A stretch of DNA of 64,000 bases from Tridacna crocea. Lineage: Eukaryota; Mollusca; Bivalvia; Cardiida; Cardiidae. A model generated the notes under the pieces. The model made no database searches. It was given only the letters and a program-made list of their open reading frames with translations, and was not told the origin of the DNA. The stretch covers positions 37,834,427-37,898,426 of the forward strand of contig OX031065.1 in the NCBI GenBank assembly GCA_943736015.1. Direction: 5' to 3'. Below are positions 44,260 through 54,707 of this stretch, one piece after another. Position numbers and translations under genes: made by a program. Numbering within the stretch: the first letter of the stretch is position 1; the number at the start of each line of letters is the position of its first letter.

Positions 44260-44704
44260 CCCTTTACCACACAATGATGACTTTTAACGTCCCTGAGGAA
44301 GAAGCCTTTTGAAAACATTGTGGGAAAAAGAGAAAATGCTGGTAACCAGCATTTTCTCTTTTTCCCACAAAGTTTTCTACCTATCAAAGCAAAATTGCAC
44401 CATTTGAACCACTTGTATCCCTTTACCCCATAAAGCATTTCTTTGGTATCTCTAATTGACCCTAAATAACAGCAAGGATAAAGCTGTCTCTTATGTGTAT
44501 TTGACACCTTTTGATAGCATAGAAAACGTTGTGATAAAAGGTGAAATTGCTTGTCACGAGCAATTTTACTTTTTCCACGTTTTCCAAAGGCTCCTACAAG
44601 CAATGCATAGAAATTAGTATCTTTAGAGTAAAGGATTAATTTGTCGTCTGCAAATGCTTTCAGTTTGGGTAGATCTAAAATTTTACTATGTGGTAACACA
44701 TTAA
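44256..44704 (+). mobile_element. TTAA hairpin element, type A, interrupted by a type C copy
   Basis: Short arm and core are intact to about 44416, then type C sequence intervenes, and the long arm resumes at TTTGTCGTCTGCAAATGC (44640) to GGTAACACATTAA. Confidence 0.8.
44417..44639 (-). mobile_element. TTAA hairpin element, type C, nested
   Basis: Inverse of the 38050 copy: CCCATAAAGCATTTCTTTGG start, core GGTGAAATTGCTTGTCACGAGC, ends GTAAAGGATTAA. Inserted in the long arm of the type A copy. Confidence 0.8.
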
Positions 44705-44868
44705 AGGTTAAGTAATATCTAGGACACATGTTTCGAAACACACAAGTGAATGAGACCTGGTTTCACGTGTGTGTTCAAGACATTGACATTGAACTTGGAC
44801 TGTACTTTTCTGCCTATGCATAATGGCTAGTGTCTGTGTATCTGCATCCTTTACAAAACAGTCCCTAG

Positions 44869-45075
44869 TTAACCCTTTACCCGACGACAAAATTTTAGCC
44901 CTGTCCAGATTGAAAGCATTTGCAGACGACAATTTCAATGTGGCTCAAATGGTGCAACACTTGATGATTAATAGAGTTGAAAACATTGTGGAAAAAGGAG
45001 AAAATGCTGATCTATCCAAATTGAAAGCATTTGCAGATGACAAAGTGGTTCAAATGGTGCCATTTTGCTTTGTCT
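44869..45075 (-). mobile_element. TTAA hairpin element, rearranged
   Basis: Long arm and left core arm, then at AAAATGCTGATC it jumps to a second long-arm segment (CCAAATTGAAAGCATTTGC); right half lost. Confidence 0.65.
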
Positions 45076-45243
45076 ATTTTTACATGAGCAACTTGCTCAT
45101 TTACATAACGGAAAAAGACAGACGAAGCTTCAAACATAGCATCCAAAATAGACATGATGGAAAATAATTACATGTTACAGTAGTCTAATCTTTATCTAGA
45201 CAAGCAGCTTAAGTAACTCTAGTTGTGAAAGGCATGTTGTGGA

Positions 45244-45443
45244 TTAACCAATTACCACACAAGCCTTTAGAAAACATTGTGGGAAAAGGAGAAAATGCTG
45301 GTAACCAGCATTTTCTCCTTTTCCCACAATGTTTTCTACCCTTCACAAAGCAAATTTCAAAATTTCAGTCACTTTTATTTTGTCGTCTTCAAATGCTTCC
45401 AATTCGGACAAACCAAAAATTTTGTCGTTTGGTAAAGAGTTAA
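45244..45443 (+). mobile_element. TTAA hairpin element, type A, short arm deleted
   Basis: TTAACCAATTACCACACAA goes directly to GCCTTTAGAAAAC; the full perfect 69-nt core palindrome (34-nt arms, 1-nt centre) spans about 45269-45337; ends GGTAAAGAGTTAA. Confidence 0.9.
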
Positions 45444-45445
45444 AG

Positions 45446-45520
45446 TCACATTTGATTTGTGGTCTGCAAATGCTGACAATTTGGACAATTCCAAAATTAT
45501 GGTTGTTTGGTAAAGAATCT
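45446..45520 (+). mobile_element. TTAA hairpin long-arm fragment
   Basis: TCTGCAAATGCTGACAATTTGG and TTGTTTGGTAAAGAA. Confidence 0.55.
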
Positions 45521-45769
45521 GTACCATAAAGTTAACAAATTACTTGATGTCCAAGCTAATGTGAAAAGATTTCCTCACAATGTACCAATATTTTCCATAA
45601 TGATACTAGCTAAAATGTATGCTTGTGATTACTTCAATTCATTGAGAACAACTTTGAAAATTTTAATTTTTTTTACTTTAAAGAGGTGAATAAGTCTTGA
45701 TCTGTCATCAGTTGTCAGATTCATTCATATTATTATCAGATAAGTAGCAAAATTAAATTTGCCCAGTAG

Positions 45770-45970
45770 ATCTACCATTTACACAGGCATTTTGATAATA
45801 TTGCAGGAAATACAAAAATACAAGACAAGAGCACCACATGATGGTGCCGATGTTCAAGCACAGTGCCTTTTTATTGTATTTTTTTGTCAAGGAAAGGGCA
45901 TAATTCTGTTAAAATAATTCTGTTACCTGCCCCTCTAGTACTGGCTCCCCTTCTAATAACAGATGACAAG
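45770..45970. repeat. Unclassified stretch with ACAAGAGCACCACATGATGG
   Basis: The block GAGCACCACATGATGGTGCCG contains an inverted pair CACCA/TGGTG and resembles ends of dispersed molluscan repeats from memory, but no second copy is in this window. Confidence 0.3.
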
Positions 45971-46025
45971 CCTAAGTCTGACATATCCATCTCCAAGCAT
46001 GACAGATATTAGAAAAAGCTTAACT

Positions 46026-46254
46026 TTAACTCATTACCACACAATCCCTACTTCTGACGAACCTATGAAAGAAGACTTTAGAAAACATTGTGGGGCAAAA
46101 AGAACATGCTGGTAACCAGCATTTTCTCCTTTTCCCACAATGTTTTCTACCCTTTACAAAACAAATTTCAAATTTTCAGTCACCTTTATTATGTTGTCTG
46201 CAAATGCTCTCAATTTGGACCAGTCTATAAATTTGTCGTTTGGTAATGAGTCAA
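46026..46254 (+). mobile_element. TTAA hairpin element, type A
   Basis: TTAACTCATTACCACACAATCCC start, core with a changed left arm (GGGGCAAAAAGAACATG), ends GGTAATGAGTCAA. Confidence 0.85.
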
Positions 46255-46366
46255 AGTTGTAAGACAGAGGTGGCACACTATTAGAGGACAACAGGGCTTC
46301 AACTGGGCCTGCAATGCAAATTCTCTCCAGTAGCAACAAAGTTCTAAAATATACATTGAATTTACA

Positions 46367-46587
46367 TTTAACTCTTTACCAGGTTTTAATGACTCTGAAG
46401 AAAGACAGGTTTCATAAACATTTTGGGAAAAGGAGAAATTGCTGGTAAACAGTATTTTCTCCATGTCCCATAATGTTTTCTACCCTATCAAAGACAAATT
46501 TAATCATATGACTTACATTTACTTTGTCAACTGCATGTGCTTTCAATTTGGTCTTGTCCAAAATTTTGTTGTTTTTTAAAAGAGTCA
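46367..46587 (+). mobile_element. TTAA hairpin element, diverged
   Basis: TTAACTCTTTACC start, core GAGAAATTGCTGGTAAACAG, no clean right end. Confidence 0.7.
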
Positions 46588-46971
46588 TATTCATATTGAC
46601 TATTTCTATTTTTTTTTTGGGGGGGGGTATTTTTTATTTGTCACCTGTAAATTTATTAGAGGAGGGAAAGGGCAAAGAGGGTGACTGCAGTAAACAAAGT
46701 TATATAAATGGAAAACTAGACTACCAGTACTTATCATCATGTTATGTTAGTGAGGGTACACCGATAACCTATCGCTCTATTGTGTTTTGCTCTTGATTAT
46801 TAAAGAAGAGATTACTGCATCCTTCAGAACAGCATTATATTCAAATGGTTATTTGATTTGCTAGATTCATCTTTAGGTAAGTAGAATAGATATATACATT
46901 CTCTTTATTTCAGTCTACTGTTAATTTCATTTTTACAAGCCGTTTGAAATATTAAATTTCAGTAAACTCTT

Positions 46972-47188
46972 TACCAAACGACAAAAATTTAGACTTATCC
47001 AAATTGAAACCATTTGCAGACGACAAATCAAACATGACTTAAAGATAAAAATTTGTTTGGGAAGGGTAGAAAACATTGTAGGAAAAGGAGAAAATGCTGG
47101 TTACCAGCATTTTCTCCTTTTCCTACAATGTTTTCAAAGGCTTCTTTCTCAGGGTCATTAAAGGACGGCAATGTGTGGTAAAGGATTC
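46972..47188 (-). mobile_element. TTAA hairpin element, type A
   Basis: AAACTCTTTACCAAACGAC start, perfect core, ends GTGTGGTAAAGGATTCA; both terminal TTAA sites are mutated. Confidence 0.8.
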
Positions 47189-47189
47189 A

Positions 47190-47350
47190 CTTTTTTCCAA
47201 GCAACAAATTTTAGACTCTTTGCAATTGAAAGCATTCTGCAGATTACAAATTCGAAATTGGTACAAAAAAGTTGAAATCCTTTCAAAGGGAATAAAAACA
47301 TAGTGGGAAACAGAGCAATGCTGATTACCTTCTTTACTGCTCCAGTGTTT
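47190..47350 (-). mobile_element. TTAA hairpin element, decayed, adjacent to previous
   Basis: CAACAAATTTTAGACTCTTTG and AATAAAAACATAGTGGG; hairpin right half gone. From 47351 to 47990 nothing is recognised apart from CCTTTT repeats near 47590. Confidence 0.55.
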
Positions 47351-47997
47351 AAAAGTTTGTTGTGCTTGCGCAATAATTGTATGAGGGTCATGTGACCATC
47401 ATTGGAATGCTTTGCAGATGATATAGAAAGAAATCTGTGTACCAGTTCTCTGATCAAGCAATCTGATGTTTAAGGTAGTGGACATGGAATAGAAAACAGC
47501 TACATGTATTTCCACTACAAGATCATCCTACAAAATTTGCCATGATTAGAAATGAGTATTATTGTACTACTTCAACCAAGCCACTTTTTCCTTTTCCTTT
47601 TTCTTAGAATTATCATTTACAAAACTAGAACCACTATAATCTCATTACAAAGGGAGATAATAATTACCTCCCTTTTCTAGAAAATGACAAAACTATCAAC
47701 AAATGATCTCAAAATAGACATAAAAGGAATATCTGGTCGGTTAGAAATGTGCAAAATTATTACATCAGTTTAAATCCTTATTTATCAACTACCAAAAAAT
47801 TTTATTCAATGTTGCGTTAAAAGTATTAGGAGTCTACTACCTTAAGCCACACTATCATAAATTCATGTATTCTGAACGAAACAGTACATGTGTTACTGTA
47901 ATATTTTCCTTTCATTTTTTAGCACTAAAAGGGTTAAGACTGCAATCTACAAATATATGACATGTACCAGGATGAGATTCAGTGGTCAAGCTGACTG

Positions 47998-48223
47998 TTT
48001 ATCTCTTTACCATACGACAAAATTTTAGACTGGTCTAAATTGAAAGGATTTGCAGACGACAAATTCAATGTAATTGAAATGATGATTTTTGGATGGGGAA
48101 GAAAACATTGTAGGAAATGGAGGAAATGCTGGTTACCAGCATTTTCTCCTTTTCCCACAATATTTTCAAAAGCCTTCTCCTACAGGGTCATTAAAACAGG
48201 GATTGTGTGGTAATTGGGTTATG
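47998..48223 (-). mobile_element. TTAA hairpin element, type A
   Basis: ATCTCTTTACCATACGAC start, core hairpin intact, ends GTGTGGTAATTGGGTTA. Confidence 0.8.
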
Positions 48224-48304
48224 CCTTTTGCGCAATATTAGTAAGTTTAATCATATTGACTACCAGTAGTGCAGCTCCAATAGAATATATCTAGTTGGTT
48301 ACAG

Positions 48305-48710
48305 TTAACACCTTACCAGATGACAAAATATTCGACTTGTTCATATTGAGAATGTATGGCTTGCAAAATGCAAAAAGGGGCATTCGGACGTTTGAGGAAA
48401 GTGACCTCTTGGATCAGCCTGCATAGAAACAATGCTTTCCATTTTATGTAATTTTCTGTTTTGGGCAAGTCTACTGTAGCACAAAATGTCATGTAGTCGA
48501 AAAGTCCTGTCCCTGGTCTTCATGAACTGCGCAGGCTGATCCAAGACCATACTTGACACAAATGTCTGAATGCCCCTTTTCACGTCTTGAAAGCTATATA
48601 TGGAGACAACACAAATGTAACCCAAGATATGTCTTTGAACAGTTAAAGTACAAAAAGGAGAAAATGCTGATTATGTAAATACCAGCTCTGTCTCCCTTAT
48701 GTTTTCAACT
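48305..48710 (-). mobile_element. TTAA hairpin element split by another insertion
   Basis: TTAACACCTTACCAGATGAC at 48305 and a core remnant (AAAAAGGAGAAAATGCTG) at 48652 flank the element at 48373-48580. Confidence 0.55.
48373..48580. mobile_element. 208-bp inverted-repeat element (AAAAGGGGCATTC ends)
   Basis: Left AAAAGGGGCATTCGGAC, right (other strand) AAAAGGGGCATTCAGAC. Inner GGATCAGCCTGC / GCAGGCTGATCC also pair. A fragment is at 31795-31880. Confidence 0.65.
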
Positions 48711-48858
48711 GTAATATTCCAAATATTTATGTTTACCCAGTTGTGTTTGCAGTTTTTTCAGCACTGGAATGCCAAAAACCACTGGAATCTCTGTTAATTA
48801 GGAAGAATTAAAATACGAAAGACAGTTTCCTTTGCTATTGACCTTTTTCCTATTTCAG

Positions 48859-51578
48859 AAATCTCAGATCATGTCTGCTACCATATTCAAAGATGTTAAA
48901 CTACCAGTCTGCCTCCTCATTATCATGTTTGGAATGGGATCATGGATTGCTGTCAATGGAATGTGGGTGGAGCTACCCATTCTGGTACACCAGCTACCAG
49001 AGAGTTGGAATCTTCCATCTTACATGACTATAATCATACAAGTTGCCAATATTGGTCCACTTATTTATACTATTGGCCATCTTCTCTTACCTGGCATTAT
49101 CACAGAAAAACCTGTTGCTTATTTCATCATTTTCACTGGTTGTGTAGCAGCCATTTTAATTGCATTTGTTTGGCAGGAAACTGTAGTCATAGGTGGAACT
49201 GAACATGGTCTTTATTTCTTTGTTTTGTTGTTCTGGTTATCTGTGACTGATTGTACATCATCTGTTGTTTTTCTTCCATTTATGAACAATTTTAAACCAC
49301 AGTATATGACATCATACTATATTGGTGGAGGTTTCAGTGGTCTGGTTCCAAGCATTGTCTCTTTTGCTCAAGGTGTTGGGAAAACAAAATGTGTCAATAC
49401 CTCACTGACTGTTGATTCAAATAGTACAGAATATGGAATGCAAGAAATGTATGTACCACCAGTTTTTCCTGCAAGAGACTTTTTTTTGTTTATCTTTGCC
49501 ATGATGGTTTTATGTGCTGTTGCCTTTGTGTCCCTAAATTATCTCCCTTACTGTAAGAAGGAGTATGTATTAGAGGCTGGGAATGATGAAGGGAACAAGA
49601 AGATATATGATATGAAAAACGATGCAGTGGCTTCATTTGAAGGTGATGGACTGATTGAAAAAGAGGGACATATAACTGAAGGTGTAAAGGAAACAATGAA
49701 TGAATTTAACTTGACAGAAAAAGACTGCAGTGGACAATCAAGTCTGCCAGTGATATCAACATCTACTTATTTGCTGTACCTTTTTTTCATTGGATGGATT
49801 AATGCAATGACCAATGGTGTCTTGATGGCAGTTCAATCATTTGCTTGCCTTCCCTATGGTGATCAGACATACCATTTAACAGTAACATTATGCAACATCG
49901 CAAACCCTGTGGCTTGCTTTCTTGCATTCTTTCTGGCTGTCAAATCAGCTCTGGCAATCTCAGTTATGACACTGGTAGGGAGTTTCATCTCTGCCTACAT
50001 TCTTGTTATAGCCAGCTACAGCCCGGAGCCACCATTGATGAACTCCATAGCTGGACCAATAGTGATTGTAAGTTCATGTATACATAGTGGTTAGATTTTT
50101 CTTGGTCTCTTTCTAACATTACTTCTTTAGCTGCTTTTTGAAATAATAAGAACTTTGTTTTGCATGATCGATTGTATGGTGTTTAACGCCATTTTCAACA
50201 TTATTTCAGTTACATTTATATCTTGGTGGCCAGTGCACCTATCCGTGCTTTCCTTGAGTCTCTTTTACCAGTACTCTGCACAATTTTCTTTCCAAGCCAC
50301 TGGTTGCTTTCCCACATAACCATCATCAAAACAATGGTCAGCAGGTGGCCGAGGAATGAATCCTGTTGCAATGACTATCATCAATCCTCAGAAAGGAATT
50401 GGCTTAGCCGGGATTGAACTCACGACCCCGTGTTCTCAAGTCCTTTTCGCTACCAACTGATCTACTGGGGCTTTATACTCTGAAAGATAAACATTTTCAA
50501 ACAAGTAAAGTGGTAGTCAGAGTCCCTTGAAACTTATCAGAGTAATTCACCATTTCTACTGTCAGAATGCACAGGAAACACAATTTACAATGGATATTTT
50601 AGGACAGTTTCGACTAAAATAAGGTTGTAAAGAAGGTCATTGTATCAGTCTTTCTAACCTTTTTCATGCTGAAAAGCATAATGGACGTTTTCAGTCTGAA
50701 CAGAGGATGCACACACATTGCAATCCCAAGGCATGTTTTTGTTGAACTGCCTGCAAAATAGCAGCCAAAGCACAACAAGGATTTGAATACATATTTTATG
50801 CAGCTTAATCTTGATCTACGCTTCACAAGCCATTACATCCAGGTTCAGTATTTTAACTCTGTGCTACATGAAAATATTTTAGACTGGTTCAAATTGAAAA
50901 CATTTGCAGACGAAAAAATAAAGGTGACTGAAAAATTGAAATTTGTTCTGGGAAGGGTAGAAAACACTGTGGGAAAAGGAGAAAATGCTGGTTACCAGCA
51001 TTTTCTCCTTTTTCTACAGTGTTTTCAAAAGGCTTTTTTCTCAGGGGCGTCAAAAGTAGAGATTGTGTGGTAATGGGTAAACTCTGTGCCACACGACAAA
51101 ATTTTAGACTTCTCTGAATTGAAAGTGTTTGCAGACAACAATTTGAATGTGGCTAAAGTGATGGAATTTATCCTTATTAGGTAAGAAAACATTGAAGGAA
51201 AAGGAGAAAATGCTGGTTACCAGCATTTTCTCCTTTTCCCACAATGTTTTCCAAAGGCCTCTTTTGCGGGGTCATTAAACTCGGGACTGTGTGATAAAGA
51301 GATAATGAGTGTTATCTTGCTGTACCGTTGTCTCTGTCTCTCTTATTACATTTACTTACATAATTATCTATTTTCAGGTGTCAGCTTATGTCCTTGTTAA
51401 CTTACTATTCACATACATCAAGGTCGACATTGCAACACTCTTTCGAATGAACAGAGGGAAAAGGGCACTCCTTTGGTGTGGTGTTGTGACACAGATTGGA
51501 TCAACAACAGGGTCATTGGTGATGTTTATCACTGTCAACGTGTATCACCTGTTCATACAGAGATATGCATGTGCATAA
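48859..51578 (+). CDS. SLC52A: Riboflavin transporter, SLC52A family (465 aa, two coding exons)
   Basis: SLC52A proteins carry riboflavin across the plasma membrane and have about 11 membrane spans. Exon a starts after an acceptor (CTATTTCAG) at 48859 with 12 nt of leader; the ATG is 48871 and the exon ends at 50067 (399 codons, then GTAAGT). Exon b runs 51378-51578 (66 codons plus TAA-type stop), phase 0. Family blocks visible: FGMGSWIAVNGMWVELP (residues about 23-39), LPSYMTIIIQVANIGPL, DCTSSVVFLPFM, GLVPSIVSFAQG, an acidic cytoplasmic loop around 240-290, TNGVLMAVQSFACLPYG, and RALLWCGVVTQIGS near the end. Length is close to human SLC52A3 (469). The in-frame ATG at 48832 is upstream of the acceptor and therefore intronic. 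At least one noncoding exon must lie upstream; I could not place it. Orthology to A1, A2 or A3 is not decided. Confidence 0.93.
50221..50471 (-). mobile_element. tRNA-derived SINE, full length
   Basis: The minus strand starts GCCCCAGTAGATCAGTTGG (A box TAGATCAGTTGG) and has GAGTTCAATCCCGGC (B box) about 45 bp on, so it has a tRNA-type internal promoter; the anticodon region is not tRNA-like enough to call a gene. The body ends GGTGCACTGGCCACCAAGA. TTTATA flanks both sides (50215-50220, 50472-50477), a possible target duplication. In the SLC52A intron. A body fragment is at 38668-38826. Confidence 0.75.
50853..51080 (-). mobile_element. TTAA hairpin element, type A, in SLC52A intron
   Basis: TTAACTCTGTGCTACATG start, AAAAAATAAAGG (AATAAA on the plus strand), perfect core, ends GTGTGGTAATGGGTAA. 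Confidence 0.85.
51077..51305 (-). mobile_element. TTAA hairpin element, type A, tandem to previous
   Basis: Shares the GGTAAACTC junction with the preceding copy; core perfect, ends GTGTGATAAAGAGATAA. 72 bp from SLC52A exon b. Confidence 0.8.
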
Positions 51579-51639
51579 TGAGCATGGAACTGTACCTACC
51601 CACAGTGTCAACTCCTCACCAAGAGACCAATATTTGTTC

Positions 51640-51873
51640 TTAACCCTTTACCAAATGACAGAATTTTGGACTGGTCCATATTGAAAGTACTTGCAGATGA
51701 CAAAATAGAAGTAATTTAAGAACTGAAATTTGTTTCCCACAGGGTAGAAAACATTGTGGGGAATAGGAGAAAATACTGGTTACCTGCATTTTCTCCTTTT
51801 TCCACAATGTTTTCAAAAGGCTTATATCTCAGAGCCATAAAAACCAGGGATAGTTTGGTAGAGGGGGGGTTAA
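51640..51873 (-). mobile_element. TTAA hairpin element, type A, just after SLC52A
   Basis: TTAACCCTTTACCAAATGAC start 62 bp after the SLC52A stop codon, so probably in its 3' untranslated region. AATAAA is mutated to AATAGA. Ends GGTAGAGGGGGGGTTAA. Confidence 0.85.
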
Positions 51874-51918
51874 ACCTTAAACTTTTATTCTAAACTGAAA
51901 ACACCTGCAGGCAAAAAA

Positions 51919-52126
51919 TTAACTCATTACCACATGAGAAAATTTTGGACTTGTCCAAATTTAAAGCATTTGCAGACGACAAAATAAAGGTGACTGAAAA
52001 GTAGAATTTGATCTGTAGGAAAAGGAGAAAATGCTGGTTTCCAGCATTTTCTCCTTTTCCCACAGTGTTTTCAAAAGGCGTCTTTCTCAGGGGCGTCAAA
52101 AGTAGGGATTGTGTGGTAATGGGTTA
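51919..52126 (-). mobile_element. TTAA hairpin element, type A, with AATAAA
   Basis: TTAA at both ends. GACGACAAAATAAAGG places an AATAAA at 51983-51988 on the coding strand of SLC52A. Left stem is shortened (GATCTGTAGGAAAAGG). Confidence 0.85.
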
Positions 52127-52127
52127 A

Positions 52128-52450
52128 AAGCGGTTAAATTGATGGGATTTGTCTTTACAAGGATAACAAACATTGTGAGAAATGAAGAATATGCTGATCA
52201 CTATAGCACTTTCTCATAAACCCTCTTTCACAGGGGGCGTTATAACATTATACAAGATGACAAAATTTTGGACTAGACTACTCCAAATTTATAGCATTTG
52301 CAGATCTATGACAAAGGGAATGCAACTTAAAAATTTGAAATTTGATTTGGAGGGAATAGAAAACAATCTGGAAAAAGCAGAAAATGCTGGTTTCCCTCAT
52401 GTTGCACCTTTTCCCTCAATATTTCCAAAAATGTTCTCTCTAAGAGTCAT
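52128..52450 (-). mobile_element. Two decayed TTAA hairpin copies in tandem
   Basis: First to about 52245 (AACAAACATTGTGAGAAATG ... GGGGGCGTTATAAC), second to about 52450 (GATGACAAAATTTTGG ... GAAAAAGCAGAAAATGCTGG). Hairpin pairing is largely lost. Confidence 0.55.
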
Positions 52451-52670
52451 GAACTCATTACCAAACGATAAAATTTTAGGCTTGTCCAATTCAAAAGCAT
52501 TTTGCAGACAACAAAATAAAACTGACTAAAAATTTAAAATTTGTTTTGTGAAGGGTAAAAAACATTGTTGGAAAAGGAGAAAATGCTGGTTACCAGCATT
52601 TTCTCCTTTTCCCACAATGTTTTCTAAATGCTTCTTTCTCAAAAGTAGGGATTGTGTGGTAATGGGTTAA
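52450..52670 (-). mobile_element. TTAA hairpin element, type A
   Basis: AACTCATTACCAAACGAT start, AACAAAATAAAACTGAC, perfect core, ends GTGTGGTAATGGGTTAA. Confidence 0.85.
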
Positions 52671-52915
52671 AAGATTGCATGGTACAGGCTTGAAAAATGG
52701 GATTGTATGGTAAATGGTTTATATGCATTTTTCTTGTATGCATTTGAAAATGGTAAGATAAATACAGATAATGCTGAGCCAGTTGGGCAGTCTAACCTTT
52801 ATCTACACAGGCCGCAAGTGAAGGCGCTTAAATGGGGAATATGAGATACATTTTTACAGGACACATTGTTTCAGTATGATCTGTAACATCAAGGACGATT
52901 TCATGTTCATCTGCT

Positions 52916-53096
52916 AATGAACTCTTTACTAAACAACAATATTTGGACTGGACCAAATTCAATGCTTCTGCAGACAATAAATGAAATATCGTGATTTTTT
53001 TTATTCCTAACTCTGATTTTCCCCTTTTCCCACAATATTTTCTATAGGCTCCTTTCTCAGGGTCATTAAAAGTCGGGATTGTGTGGTAAATAGTTA
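52916..53096 (-). mobile_element. TTAA hairpin element, left core arm deleted
   Basis: CTCTTTACTAAACAAC start; only the right core arm remains (TTTTCCCCTTTTCCCACAA); ends GTGTGGTAAATAGTTAA. Confidence 0.7.
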
Positions 53097-53099
53097 ATT

Positions 53100-53720
53100 G
53101 TTTGAGATCCAAATATAAATCCGTCGAAGAAATGTGGGAGGAGTTGCGATCACAAGAAATGAAAAAAAAAACTTTTTCCACGATGCAACTACAAATCGCG
53201 AAACATTGACAATATGCGATAGAGCACATGACGAGGAACATTCTGTGAAAATTTTACTGAAATCCATCAAGAAATGTGGGAGGAACTGTGTTCACAAGAA
53301 CTGGAATGGAATATAACATGAAGCCCCCTTTTTTCCATAACGCAGCTAGTAATCGCAAAAATATTGACAGAGTTGCCAGGTCAATCTGGTTTAAACTTTT
53401 TTTTTTCCTTCATTTCGTAATGGTGGTAGATAGATGTGACAAGTTGAATGTAAAAATTCTGTATAGTTTTCAACATAAGACTAAAAACTTTAAAAGTGCA
53501 ATGAACCGCCTAACTCCTAGTTCCCAGGCGTCAAAAAAAAAGTGTCTCTGGAGAATGGGTTATTTATTGTACACATAACAAAGTTTCACGAAATTCCGTC
53601 CAATGTAACTGGAGATATTTATCGGGACAAACACACGGACGGACGGACGGACAGACTGAAGGACGGACAGACGGACAATGCTATTTAAAACTGTATCCCT
53701 CTGCCTTCGGCGGAGGATAA
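53100..53720 (-). mobile_element. Tandem-core element, reverse copy, with GGAC run
   Basis: Two units of GAAATGTGGGAGGA.. (inverse of 20929-21140), then GGACGGACGGACGGACAGAC and the terminal hairpin CCTCTGCCTTCGGCGGAGG. Confidence 0.65.
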
Positions 53721-54012
53721 CAAACGTCCATATAGGAGCATAACCTAATTTCGCCAGTAATCGAATTTCGCCAAGTCTGTTCTCAGACGATGTTTTCGTA
53801 TCTAGGTCAGTGTCATCATCCATTCATGAAAATGCTTGATATCCCGTAGAAAGTCTGAACACCAATGGCAGAAGACAAAACGGACTCACTCGAAATGTTG
53901 CTCTTTAGAGGACGAATGGAGATTCGCTAAATACTAACAGAACATGTAGTACTTAGCATCCATAGAAATCGAGATATATGTATTCAACCACAAAGAAAGA
54001 ACCAAGATCCGA

Positions 54013-54252
54013 TATATACTACTCAACATTTGCTAGGAATCATTTAGATATTTCAATGTATTTTACACCAACTCAGTTTTGCATGAAAAGCTTTCTGTGT
54101 AACAGGTGGCTGATTTGATTGGTTTGTCTATGTAGCAAATTGAAATATCAAATGCATACTGCACGTTGTATTGAATGATTCTTGTGTCAAAATATTTTTT
54201 CTAAAGTTCGGGATAAAAATGGTGATCCCTAGCAAATGTTGAGTAGTATATA
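54013..54252. mobile_element. 240-bp MITE with 30-bp terminal inverted repeats
   Basis: Left TATATACTACTCAACATTTG (54013 on) matches the right end on the other strand over 30 bp with one difference (GCTAGG A/G ATCA). Ends in TATA, compatible with a TA target. No coding capacity. Confidence 0.75.
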
Positions 54253-54429
54253 AGCAATATTGATATTTATTAATTAACTATTGGATATATAGAGGTAATA
54301 CATGGAAACCGGTCCACGCGATACTAGTCACATTTTTGACTTCGTATAGTATACAGGTCGTGACCTCGGCTTAATACGACTTGACCTCCTATCAATACAG
54401 TTTACCTCGTATCAATATTGATGACCTGC

Positions 54430-54530
54430 GACCAATACAGAAATCCTTGAACGTGATTGGTCAAAAGTTCAGTCGTGTGAGCGTCTGCGCTTACTTTTAG
54501 CCAATCACGTTCAAGGAGGCTGCAAAGTAA
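54430..54530. repeat. Inverted repeat around a 50-nt loop
   Basis: TCCTTGAACGTGATTGG and CCAATCACGTTCAAGGA are perfect complements; the upstream CCTCGTATCAATA and CAATACAG phrases resemble the palindrome at 54708-54841. Confidence 0.65.
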
Positions 54531-54558
54531 ACGTAACCCAAAAATTGATATTTTTCCC

Positions 54559-54690
54559 AGCAGGGTAGAAAACATGGTGGGAAAAAGGAGAAAATGCTGG
54601 TTACTAGCATTTCCTCATTCTCTCACGATGTTTTCAGGAGGCTTCTTTTTCAGGGTCGTAAAAACCAGGGATTGTGTGGTAAAGTGTTAA
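54559..54690 (-). mobile_element. TTAA hairpin element, half copy
   Basis: GGGTAGAAAACATGGTGGG core and short arm, ends GTGTGGTAAAGTGTTAA. Long arm lost. Confidence 0.75.
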
Positions 54691-54707
54691 TTAATAAAAT
54701 TGTCATT

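Noticed and set aside
44256..44741. 161-codon minus-strand open frame
   Set aside because: It runs through two nested hairpin elements and reads their outer arms; no protein similarity.
48832..48870. Upstream ATG that would extend the SLC52A N terminus (MLLTFFLFQKSQI)
   Set aside because: The segment contains a strong acceptor (CTATTTCAG) ending at 48858, so most of it is intron; the ATG at 48871 fits the family start.
50400..50471. tRNA gene on the minus strand
   Set aside because: A and B boxes are present but the cloverleaf, especially the anticodon arm and acceptor pairing, is poor and a SINE body follows directly.
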